Assembly: GCF_003122365.1 (NCBI RefSeq)
Contig: NZ_CP029254.1
Location: 1,379,001 to 1,443,000, forward strand
From: Streptomyces spongiicola
GTDB lineage: Bacteria; Actinomycetota; Actinomycetes; Streptomycetales; Streptomycetaceae
Reading direction: 5' to 3'
DNA: 64,000 bases
Positions 45,007 through 52,036 of the stretch are shown here, one piece after another. Within the stretch, counting starts at the first letter, position 1. Every line of letters starts with the position of its first letter. The notes beneath the pieces are model-generated. The model saw only the letters and a list, made by a program, of their open reading frames with translations, did no database searches and had not been told where the DNA came from. Position numbers and translations under genes: made by a program.

Positions 45007-45411
45007 GGTGCTCTCTTCATTACGACGACGAAGTGCGAAGGCCTCAGATTACCGGCGCCCGTACCCCCTGTATCAAATCGGTTCGCCTCCTCGTTCGGGG
45101 AAGCGGCGGGGCTCGGGAGGTGGCTTCGGAGGCGGAGGTGGGGTGCCGGCGTCCGTCGGCTCCGGTCCCCCGCGCAAACCGGTCCGGGTGTGGTGCGGGT
45201 GGCGGGCCGCGATTGCGGGGCGGGGGGCGCGGGACGGGGGGCGCACGGGGCGCGGGGCGGGGGCGCGGGTTGTGCACCCTCCGCCTCCTCCGCGGGGGAG
45301 GGCGGGGCGGACCGCGGCGAACGAGGAGGCGGGGCGGGCGGGCGGCCGTCGTCTGATCGCAACCGATGATTCAATTGACAATCGTTTCCACATTTGTTGA
45401 AAATGAGTGTC
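45007..45411. other. Divergent glyS-znuA promoter region
   Basis: Apart from two Zur-like boxes at the right end, this 405-bp spacer holds no gene. It contains G-rich low-complexity sequence (GCGGGGCGGGGGGCGCGGGA) around 45210-45275. The AT-rich segment 45360-45405 probably contains the znuA promoter. Confidence 0.5.
45376..45390 (+). promoter_or_regulatory. Candidate Zur box 1
   Basis: TGACAATCGTTTCCA fits the 7-1-7 palindromic Zur consensus TGAAAATGATTTTCA at 11 of 15 positions and is itself a partial dyad. It lies 22 bp from the second box and overlaps the probable znuA promoter. Confidence 0.65.
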
Positions 45412-45412
45412 A
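45398..45412 (+). promoter_or_regulatory. Candidate Zur box 2
   Basis: TGAAAATGAGTGTCA matches the Zur consensus in its left arm exactly and in most of the right arm. Its last base is the A of the znuA ATG (45412), so binding would block initiation of transcription very close to the start. Confidence 0.65.
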
Positions 45413-46458
45413 TGAACGTACGCCGCCGCATATCCACCGCCGCTCTCGCCGGAACGACCGCGCTGGGCCTTGTCACGCTCTCGGCCTGTTCGGGCACGTC
45501 CTCGGCAGGCGAAGACGAGGGCGGCGGCAGGCTGGACGTGGTCGCCTCGTTCTACCCGATGCAGTATCTCGCCGAGCAGATCGGCGGCGACCACGTCGAG
45601 GTCACGACACTGACGAGGCCGGGCGTGGAGCCGCATGACCTGGAGCTTCAGCCCAGGCAGGCGTCGGAGCTCCGCCGGGCCGACTACATCCTCTATCTGA
45701 AGGGCGTGCAGCCCGCCGTCGACGAGGCGATCGCGCAGTCCGGGGTCGAGCACGTCGTCGATGCCGCGACCCTGACGAAGCTGGAGAATCACGGTACCGA
45801 CGTCGGCCACGACCACGGCCACGAAGGCGAGGAGCACGCGGACGAGGAACACGCGGGCGAGGAACACGCGGGCGAGGAGCACGACGCGGACCACGCGGGC
45901 GAAGACGGGGCGGGCGAGGAGCACGGCACCGAGGCGGGTGGCGATCCGCACATATGGCTGGACCCGGTGAAGTACGCGGAGGTCGCCCGGGGGGTCGGGG
46001 ACTCGCTGGCGAAGGCCGACCCGGACCGTGCCGCGGACTACCGGAAGAACACCGAGGCGCTGGTCGGCAAGCTGAAGGCGCTGGACACCGAGTTCGCCGA
46101 CGGTCTGCGGAACACCACGACCAGGACCTTCATCACCGCCCACTCCGCCTTCGGCTACCTGGCCGAGCGGTACGGCCTGGACCAGCACGGCATCGCCGGG
46201 ATCGGTCCGGAGTCGGAGCCGAGCCCGGCCCGGATCAAGGAGCTTCAGTCGGTCGCCGAGCAGGAGAAGGTGACCACCGTCTTCTTCGAGACGCTGGCCA
46301 GTGACCGCACGGCGAAGGCGCTCGCCCAGGACACGGGCATGCGGACGGACGTCCTGGACCCGCTGGAGGGCATCACGGACAAGTCCAGGGGTGACGACTA
46401 CATCGCGGTGATGGAGACCAACCTCGCCGCGCTGCAGAAGGCGCTCGGCGCGAAGTGA
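45412..46458 (+). CDS. znuA: Zinc ABC transporter substrate-binding lipoprotein
   Basis: A 348-residue solute-binding protein. The signal peptide ends in a lipobox (VTLSACSG, Cys about 26), so it is lipid-anchored. Zinc ligands are the His of VEPHDLELQP (about 75), the His of AHSAFGYLAERYGL and the Asp of the C-terminal region; a His/Asp/Glu-rich loop (HDHGHEGEEHADEEHAGEEH, about 135-175) is the typical zinc-scavenging loop, here partly made of EEHAG repeats. The ATG at 45412 is chosen over 45403 (MSVMNV), which is possible. First gene of znuACB. Confidence 0.95.
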   Translation: MNVRRRISTAALAGTTALGLVTLSACSGTSSAGEDEGGGRLDVVASFYPMQYLAEQIGGDHVEVTTLTRPGVEPHDLELQPRQASELRRADYILYLKGVQPAVDEAIAQSGVEHVVDAATLTKLENHGTDVGHDHGHEGEEHADEEHAGEEHAGEEHDADHAGEDGAGEEHGTEAGGDPHIWLDPVKYAEVARGVGDSLAKADPDRAADYRKNTEALVGKLKALDTEFADGLRNTTTRTFITAHSAFGYLAERYGLDQHGIAGIGPESEPSPARIKELQSVAEQEKVTTVFFETLASDRTAKALAQDTGMRTDVLDPLEGITDKSRGDDYIAVMETNLAALQKALGAK

Positions 46459-46508
46459 CGGAAGCAACCCCCGCCGTATCGGCACGAGGAGCATCGGAGG
46501 CGCGGCCC

Positions 46509-47279
46509 ATGGATTCAGCCGCAGAGCCCGTCATATCCGTCCGCGGGGCCAGGGCGACACTGGGCTCCCGTCCCGTGCTGCGCGGTGTCGACCTCACCGT
46601 GGAGCGCGGTGAGGTGGTCGCGCTGCTCGGCGCGAACGGCTCGGGGAAGTCGACGGCGGTCCGCTCGCTGATCGGCCAGGTGCCGCTCGCGGCCGGTTCG
46701 GTGTCCTTGTTCGGTACCGAACTGCGCCGTTTCCGTGCGTGGTCGCGGGTGGGCTATGTACCGCAGCGCACGACCGCGACGAGTGGGGTGCCGGCGACGG
46801 TCCGGGAGGTGGTGGCGTCCGGCCGGCTGTCGCATTCGAGGCTGGGGCGGCTGTCGAAGCGCGACCGTGCGGCGGTGCGGCGGGCGATCGAGGTCGTCGG
46901 GCTCGCCGGCCGGGCGGGGGACTCGGTGAGCGCGCTTTCGGGAGGGCAGCACCAGCGGGTGCTGATCGCCCGTGCGCTGGCCGCCGAGCCCGAACTGCTC
47001 ATCATGGACGAGCCGATGGCGGGTGTGGACCTCACCAGTCAGGACGTTCTCGCCGGGACGCTGCGGGAGCAGGTCGCGGCGGGGACGACGGTGCTGCTGG
47101 TGCTCCATGAGCTGGGCCCGCTGGAGCCGCTGATCGACCGGGCCGTGGTGTTGCGGGACGGCTGCGTCGTCCATGACGGACCGCCTCCGCGTGCCGTGGG
47201 CCAGCATGCGCTGCCCGGTCACGACCATGTACATCCGCACGCGGCCGACGAGCCGCTCCGCACGGGACTGCTGACCTGA
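46509..47279 (+). CDS. znuC: Zinc ABC transporter ATP-binding protein
   Basis: A 256-residue ATPase energising zinc import. Walker A is GANGSGKST, the signature is LSGGQHQRVLIARAL and Walker B is LLIMDEPMAGVD, all canonical, with the H-loop in LLVLHELG. The tail HALPGHDHVHPHAADE is histidine-rich, as in other ZnuC proteins. The ATG at 46509 is preferred since GGAGG lies 9 nt upstream; a GTG at 46455 overlapping the znuA stop would add 18 residues and couple translation. Confidence 0.94.
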   Translation: MDSAAEPVISVRGARATLGSRPVLRGVDLTVERGEVVALLGANGSGKSTAVRSLIGQVPLAAGSVSLFGTELRRFRAWSRVGYVPQRTTATSGVPATVREVVASGRLSHSRLGRLSKRDRAAVRRAIEVVGLAGRAGDSVSALSGGQHQRVLIARALAAEPELLIMDEPMAGVDLTSQDVLAGTLREQVAAGTTVLLVLHELGPLEPLIDRAVVLRDGCVVHDGPPPRAVGQHALPGHDHVHPHAADEPLRTGLLT

Positions 47280-47281
47280 TC

Positions 47282-48184
47282 ATGGAATTCCTCCAGGACC
47301 CCTTCATGCAGCGGGCGCTGCTGGCCGCGCTGCTGGTGGGCGTCACGGCGCCGGCCGTGGGCATTCATCTGGTGCAGCGCCGGCAGGCGCTGATGGGCGA
47401 CGGTATCGGCCATGTCGCGTTGACCGGTGTCGGTCTCGGGTTCCTGCTGTCCACGAACCCGGTGTGGATGGCGGCACTGGTCGCGGTGGCCGGTTCGGTG
47501 GCGATGGAGCTGATCCGGGCGTACGGGCGGACCCGTGGCGACATCGCGCTGGCCATGCTGTTCTACGGCGGCATGGCGGGCGGTGTGATGCTGATGAACC
47601 TCAGCGCCACCGGGTCCAGCGCCAATCTGACGTCGTACCTGTTCGGTTCGCTGTCGACCGTCTCGGACGAGGACGTCGTCGCGATCTGCCTGCTGGCGGG
47701 GTTCGTACTGCTGGTGACGGTGGGGTTGCGGCGCCAGTTGTTCGCGATCAGCCAGGACGAGGAGTTCGCCCGGGTCACGGGGCTGCCGGTGCGGGCTCTG
47801 AACCTGCTGGTGGCGGTGACCGCCGCGGTGACGGTGACGGTCGCGATGCGGGTCGTCGGGCTGCTGCTGGTGAGCGCGCTGATGGTGGTGCCGGTGGCGG
47901 CGGCGCAGCAGGTGACCCGCTCGTTCGCGGTGACGTTCGCGGTGTCGGTGGCGACCGGGGTGGCGGTGACACTGGCCGGCACGGTGACCTCGTACTACCG
48001 GGACGTGCCGCCGGGTGCGACGATCGTGCTGCTGGCGATCGCGGTGTTCGTGCTGTTCACCGCGCTGGCGGCGCCGCTGGCGCGGCGGCGGTCGAGGGTG
48101 GTCGCGGCGGCCGGGGCCGCGGACGCGGGGTGCGACGTGGACGTTGCGGCGACCCGCCGTCCGGCGGGTGATGCCGCGGTCTGA
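47282..48184 (+). CDS. znuB: Zinc ABC transporter permease
   Basis: A 300-residue integral membrane protein with about eight to nine helices, family ABC-3 (MPFMQRALLAALLVG-like start FMQRALLAALLVGVTAPAVG). The conserved QRRQALMGDGIGHVALTGVGLG segment is the coupling/start signature of this family. It starts 2 bp after znuC, confirming one operon. The C-terminal tail (ARRRSRVVAAAGAAD) is cytoplasmic and variable. Confidence 0.95.
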   Translation: MEFLQDPFMQRALLAALLVGVTAPAVGIHLVQRRQALMGDGIGHVALTGVGLGFLLSTNPVWMAALVAVAGSVAMELIRAYGRTRGDIALAMLFYGGMAGGVMLMNLSATGSSANLTSYLFGSLSTVSDEDVVAICLLAGFVLLVTVGLRRQLFAISQDEEFARVTGLPVRALNLLVAVTAAVTVTVAMRVVGLLLVSALMVVPVAAAQQVTRSFAVTFAVSVATGVAVTLAGTVTSYYRDVPPGATIVLLAIAVFVLFTALAAPLARRRSRVVAAAGAADAGCDVDVAATRRPAGDAAV

Positions 48185-48248
48185 CCGGGCCGGCGGGCGG
48201 GCCTGGCAGAATGGCCGTCGAGGAGCGGCGGAACGTAAGGAGGTACCT

Positions 48249-48659
48249 GTGGCGACGGCTGGACCCCCCGTGCGCGGCCGGTCGACCCGGCAGCGGGCCG
48301 CGGTGGCGGCGGCGCTGGACGAGGTGGACGAGTTCCGCAGTGCGCAGGAGCTGCACGACATGCTCAAGCACCGCGGCGATTCGGTCGGCCTGACAACGGT
48401 CTACCGGACGCTGCAGTCGCTCGCCGATGCCGGCGAGGTCGATGTACTGCGCACGAGCGACGGAGAGTCGGTGTACCGGCGTTGCGCGTCGGGTGAGCAC
48501 CACCACCATCTGGTGTGCCGGGTGTGCGGCAAGGCGGTCGAGGTCGAGGGCCCGGCGGTGGAGCAGTGGGCGGAGGCCATCGCGGCGCAGCATGGCTATG
48601 TCAACGTGGCCCACACGGTGGAGATCTTCGGTACATGCGCGGAGTGCGCGAAGAAGTGA
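48249..48659 (+). CDS. zur: Zinc uptake regulator, Fur family
   Basis: A 136-residue repressor. Winged helix: RQRAAVAAALDEVDEFRSAQ, LHDMLKHRGDSVGLTTVYRTLQ. Metal sites are visible: HHHHLVCRVCGK (regulatory His plus first CxxC) and CAECAKK (second CxxC), the structural zinc. The GTG at 48249 follows AAGGAGG, an excellent site. It is 64 bp past znuB and should repress znuACB (and itself) through the boxes at 45376-45412 when zinc is abundant. It ends at the large hairpin at 48728. Confidence 0.95.
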   Translation: MATAGPPVRGRSTRQRAAVAAALDEVDEFRSAQELHDMLKHRGDSVGLTTVYRTLQSLADAGEVDVLRTSDGESVYRRCASGEHHHHLVCRVCGKAVEVEGPAVEQWAEAIAAQHGYVNVAHTVEIFGTCAECAKK

Positions 48660-48727
48660 GCCGGTGACGTGAGGGAGTGAGCCCGCGCCCCGGTGACCCC
48701 GGGTGTGCGAGGCGCTGTGTGCGCGCG

Positions 48728-48775
48728 GGCCCGTGGCGGCCTGCGGTTCCGGGGAACCGCAGGCCGCCACGGGCC
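48728..48775. terminator. Terminator of the znu-zur operon
   Basis: A perfect 23-bp stem (48728-48750 and 48753-48775; inner arms GCGGTTCC/GGAACCGC) with a 2-nt centre, followed by TTCTG. It lies 69 bp past the zur stop. Almost a perfect palindrome, so it would act in both directions. Confidence 0.85.
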
Positions 48776-48816
48776 TTCTGCCGTACGGGCTCGCGCCGTG
48801 GGGCTGTCGGACGGTG

Positions 48817-48904
48817 GCGCCGGGCGGTGGGGCCAGCCGGTGGGGCCCGTCATGCGGTGGGCGCCGGGCGGTGGGGCCAGCCGGTGGGGCCCGTCATGCG
48901 GTGG
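48817..48904. repeat. Exact 44-bp tandem duplication
   Basis: Two identical 44-bp copies, 48817-48860 and 48861-48904, beginning GCGCCGGGCGGTGGGGCCAG. Lies in the 299-bp gap between zur and uppS (convergent), just upstream of the uppS stop. No gene in the gap. Confidence 0.9.
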
Positions 48905-48958
48905 TGCCGGTCCGGTCGGCGGTGGCCGTGCGGGCTTCCCACCGGGTGGGTGCAGGGC

Positions 48959-49798
48959 TTATCCCTTGTCGAGTTCCTTCTCGATGCGGGCGAGTTCCTC
49001 GTTGGGGACGGCGCCTCCGAAGCGCCGGTCGCGCCGGGCGTACTCCAGGCACGCGCGCCACAGGTCGCGGCGGTCGAAATCGGGCCACAGCACGTCCTGG
49101 AAGATCATCTCTGCGTAACTACTCTGCCAGATGAGGTAGTTGGAGGTGCGCTGCTCGCCGCTGGGACGGAGGAAGAGGTCGACGTCCGGCATGTCGGAGT
49201 AGTAGAGGTACTTCTGGAACGTCTTCTCGTTGACCTTGGAGGGGTCTAGCCGGCCGGCGGCGACTTCCTCGGCGATCTTCTTCGCGGCGTCGGCGATCTC
49301 GGCGCGCCCGCCGTAGTTGACGCAGAAGTAGAGCGTCATGGCGTCGTTGGTCCTGGTCTGCTCCTGGGCGACCTGGAGTTCCTGGACGACGGACTTCCAC
49401 ATCTTGGGCATGCGGCCGACCCAGCGGATGCGGATGCCTAGTGCGTCCATCTCGTCCCGGCGGCGGCGGATGACGTCCCGGTTGAAGTTCATCAGGAAGC
49501 GCACCTCCTCCGGGGACCGCTTCCAGTTCTCGGTGGAGAAGGCGTACAGGGAGAGGTTCCGGACGCCCATCTGCAGACAGCCCTTGAGTACGTCGAGCAC
49601 GACGCCCTCGCCGACCTTGTGGCCCTCGGTGCGCGGCAGGCCGCGTTCCTTGGCCCAGCGCCCGTTGCCGTCCATGACGACGGCGACGTGGTTCGGCACG
49701 AGGTCGGCGGGAAGCCTCGGCGGGAGCGCCCCGGACGGGTGCGGCTCGGGGACCTCGTACTCGCGGCGGGATCGTCCCAGGATTCCGCTTCGTGCCAT
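48959..49798 (-). CDS. uppS: Isoprenyl (undecaprenyl/decaprenyl-type) diphosphate synthase
   Basis: A 279-residue cis-prenyltransferase making the lipid carrier for cell-wall precursors. Family motifs: [19 protein letters not shown] (catalytic Asp), [15 protein letters not shown], and [20 protein letters not shown] near the C-terminus. The ATG at 49798 and a GTG at 49807 (VTPMARSG) are both possible; the latter lies 3 bp past the recO stop. Translation is coupled to recO either way. Product chain length is not set by the sequence. Confidence 0.95.
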   Translation of the reverse strand: MARSGILGRSRREYEVPEPHPSGALPPRLPADLVPNHVAVVMDGNGRWAKERGLPRTEGHKVGEGVVLDVLKGCLQMGVRNLSLYAFSTENWKRSPEEVRFLMNFNRDVIRRRRDEMDALGIRIRWVGRMPKMWKSVVQELQVAQEQTRTNDAMTLYFCVNYGGRAEIADAAKKIAEEVAAGRLDPSKVNEKTFQKYLYYSDMPDVDLFLRPSGEQRTSNYLIWQSSYAEMIFQDVLWPDFDRRDLWRACLEYARRDRRFGGAVPNEELARIEKELDKG

Positions 49799-49809
49799 GG
49801 GGGTCACAC

Positions 49810-50619
49810 TCACTTCTTCTCGGCGTGCTTGTCGGCGTGCTTGTCGGCGTGCTTGTCGGCGTGCTTGTCGGCGTGCTTCTCCACGTACCGCAGCGAGCGC
49901 AGGCCGCGCTCCAGGTGCCAGTGCAGATAGGCGGACACCAGTCCGCTGCCTTCCCTGACGTGGCGCGCCTCGCACGCCTCCGCGGTGTCCCAGTCCCCGG
50001 TCAGCAGCGCGCCGAGCAGGCCGATCGCCTCGGCAGAGGGTACGACGCTGCCGGGTACGCGGCAGTCGCCGCAGACGACTCCGCCCGCGGCGGCGGAGAA
50101 GAACCGGTTCGGCCCGGGCATGCCGCATCGCGCGCAGTCGGAGAACGACGGCGCGTAGCCGTTCACGGCGAGGGAACGCAGCAGGAACGCGTCGAGGACG
50201 AGGTGCGGCGGGTGCTCTCCGCGGGCGAGGGCGCGGAGCCCGCCGACCAGCAGCAGGTACTGCTGGACGGACGGCTCGCCCTCGTGGTCGGTGAAGCGCT
50301 CCGCGGTCTCCAGCATGGCGGTGCCCGAGGTGTAGCGGGCGTAGTCGGTGACGATGCCGCTGCCGTACGGGGCGATGGTCTCGCTCTGGGTGCACAGCGG
50401 CAGGCCGCGGCCGACGAGGTCGCTGCCTCGGGCGAAGAACTGCACGTCGACGTGCGAGAACGGTTCGAGGCGGGCGCCGAACTTCGACTTGGTGCGGCGT
50501 ACTCCGCGGGCGACGGCGCGGACCCGCCCGTGTCCGCGGGTGAGGATCGTGATGATGCGGTCCGCCTCGCCCAGCTTCTGCGTGCGCAGCACGATGCCGT
50601 CGTCGCGGAACAGGGTCAT
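49810..50619 (-). CDS. recO: DNA repair protein RecO with repeat tail
   Basis: A 269-residue recombination mediator that loads RecA with RecF/RecR. OB-fold: [29 protein letters not shown]; the central helical part follows; a zinc ribbon is present as CARCGM and VVCGDC. The last ~22 residues are five KHAD units ending KHAEKK, encoded by 12-bp repeats (49820-49880), an unusual expansion beyond the normal end. The ATG at 50619 starts the conserved domain. The 3' neighbour is uppS. Confidence 0.95.
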   Translation of the reverse strand: MTLFRDDGIVLRTQKLGEADRIITILTRGHGRVRAVARGVRRTKSKFGARLEPFSHVDVQFFARGSDLVGRGLPLCTQSETIAPYGSGIVTDYARYTSGTAMLETAERFTDHEGEPSVQQYLLLVGGLRALARGEHPPHLVLDAFLLRSLAVNGYAPSFSDCARCGMPGPNRFFSAAAGGVVCGDCRVPGSVVPSAEAIGLLGALLTGDWDTAEACEARHVREGSGLVSAYLHWHLERGLRSLRYVEKHADKHADKHADKHADKHAEKK

Positions 50620-50649
50620 GGGGTCATTGTCTCGTACCGGCCGGGCGCC

Positions 50650-50770
50650 ACCGGGGCGGGTCCGGTGGGCCGTCGCCCCGGCTGCACCGGCCGTCCCGTC
50701 CGGCCCGGCCGGCCCGGCTGTCCCGTCCGCCCCGGCTGTCCCGGCTGTCCCGGCTGTCCCGTCCGCCCCG
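50650..50770. repeat. CCGGCTGTCC repeats
   Basis: About ten units of a 9-10-bp repeat (CCGGCTGTCCCGTCCGCC type) fill the 153-bp gap between recO and the ArsR-family gene. This is the upstream region of recO. Confidence 0.8.
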
Positions 50771-50772
50771 GC

Positions 50773-51105
50773 TCACACGTCGGCCTGGCGGAGTTCCTCC
50801 AGGAGTTCGTTCTGGCCCACGAGGAGTTCGGTGAGGATGCGGCGGGCAGCACGCAGCAGTTCCGCGACGTCGCCGCCGGCGAGGGCGTAGCTGACGGTGG
50901 AGCCGTCGCGTATCGACACCACGATCCCGGAGCGGCGCAGCACCGCCAGTTGCTGGGAGAGGTTGGACGGTTCGACCTCGATGGCCGTGAGCAGGTCGCG
51001 CACCGGCACCGGACCGTTCTGCAGAAGCTCCAGCACCCTGATGCGGACGGGGTGCCCGAGCATGCGGAAGAACTCCGCCTTGGCCTGGTACAGCGGTACC
51101 TGCAT
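50773..51105 (-). CDS. ArsR/SmtB-family transcriptional regulator
   Basis: A 110-residue winged-helix protein: QAKAEFFRMLGHPVRIRVLELL, then DLLTAIEVEPSNLSQQLAVLRRSGIV (recognition helix about 45-65) and the wing SIRDGSTVSYALA. No CxC metal-binding motif is present in the recognition helix region, so it is not a classical As/Cd sensor; related small ArsR proteins control sulphur or redox genes. ATG at 51105. A matching inverted repeat lies 93 bp upstream. It probably autoregulates. Confidence 0.93.
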   Translation of the reverse strand: MQVPLYQAKAEFFRMLGHPVRIRVLELLQNGPVPVRDLLTAIEVEPSNLSQQLAVLRRSGIVVSIRDGSTVSYALAGGDVAELLRAARRILTELLVGQNELLEELRQADV

Positions 51106-51197
51106 GTGATCGCTCCTGGTGAATCGACGATTACGGGCCGATCCTCCCGCCTCCGGGCGCCCCCCTCCCAGAGGGTTCAGCCCATCGGGATCTCTCG

Positions 51198-51217
51198 AAT
51201 TGCAGATTTCTTCAATT
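51198..51217 (-). promoter_or_regulatory. Candidate ArsR operator
   Basis: AATTG (51198-51202) and CAATT (51213-51217) frame an AT-rich 20-bp element with extended partial symmetry (TTGAAG / TGCAA on the minus strand), 93-112 bp upstream of the ArsR ATG. It stands out from the GC-rich background. Confidence 0.5.
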
Positions 51218-51252
51218 CATGGGCAGCCGGAGGCGAGGAGATCGTCACGGCG

Positions 51253-51627
51253 CTACAGCTCGAGGTCGACCTCGATCCGCTTGAGCTGGTGGCGGGCCAT
51301 GGCCAGGTTGGCGTTGTTCTTGTCGAGGACGAGGTAGAGGAAGAGGCCGTTGCCCCCGCGGCCCTTCAGCAGCCTTATGAGGTGGTACTGGGTGCCGAGG
51401 GTGATCAGGATGTCGTCGATGTCGTCGGTGAGTCCGAGGTGCTCCATGGTGCGGGTCTTGGCGCGGATCACGTCCGTGTTGCCGGCCGCGGCCACCGCCA
51501 GGTCGAGGTCCTTGCCGCCGCCCAGGGTTCCCAGAGCCATCCCGCTGGTGTAGTCCACGAGCGCCACCCCCAGCGCCCCCTCGATCGATGTCATGGACTC
51601 TTTCAGGGAAGTCTCCACGTTGGCCAT
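51253..51627 (-). CDS. Roadblock/LC7-domain protein
   Basis: A 124-residue MglB-like protein: SLKESMTSIEGALGVALVDYTSGMALGTLGG, then DDILITLGTQYHLIRLLKG and FLYLVLDKNNANLAMARHQL. Roadblock proteins regulate small Ras-like GTPases; in Streptomyces they are common in conservon (cvn) clusters, but no GTPase or histidine kinase gene is adjacent here. The ATG at 51627 is chosen since GAGGAG lies about 10 nt upstream; a GTG at 51639 overlaps that site. Confidence 0.9.
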   Translation of the reverse strand: MANVETSLKESMTSIEGALGVALVDYTSGMALGTLGGGKDLDLAVAAAGNTDVIRAKTRTMEHLGLTDDIDDILITLGTQYHLIRLLKGRGGNGLFLYLVLDKNNANLAMARHQLKRIEVDLEL

Positions 51628-52036
51628 CTCTGCGCTCACTCCTCATCAGTACATGCGTTCGGATACCGGTGTACGGGCGGACTGACCGCGCGGCCGGCAG
51701 GTGACGAGGACGCTACCTACGGTGAGGAGGCCATGGAGGGTTTTGGTGGAACGTGCCATCAGCAGGCCGAAAACGGTCCCTGAGGGCTGCCCGAGCCCTT
51801 GAGGTAGCGGGTCCGTACATTGGGCCTACGGACCCGGTGTACGGACCCGGTGTACGGACCCGGATACCGGTTTCGGGCGACGACCGGCACCGGTACGGGA
51901 CCGGTAGCCATCGGCGCCCGCGCGGGAACCCGCAGCATCGGGAAACCGGCACCCGTACGGAAACCCGCAGCATCCGGCGACCGCCGCCGAGCCCCGGCCG
52001 TCCGCACGGCGGCCGGGCGGATCGCGTCCACCCCGC
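51628..52036. other. Intergenic region with micro-ORF candidate and repeats
   Basis: A 409-bp gap. At 51733-51783 an ATG with AGGAGG directly before it would encode MEGFGGTCHQQAENGP, but the 2-nt spacing is too short for normal initiation. Three 15-bp units (GTGTACGGACCCG type) lie at about 51825-51870 and ACCCGCAGCATC repeats at about 51930-51975. No other gene is seen. Confidence 0.4.

Noticed and set aside
45007..45411. T-box riboswitch for glyS
   Set aside because: No specifier loop, T-box sequence or terminator/antiterminator pair was seen upstream of the glyS start.
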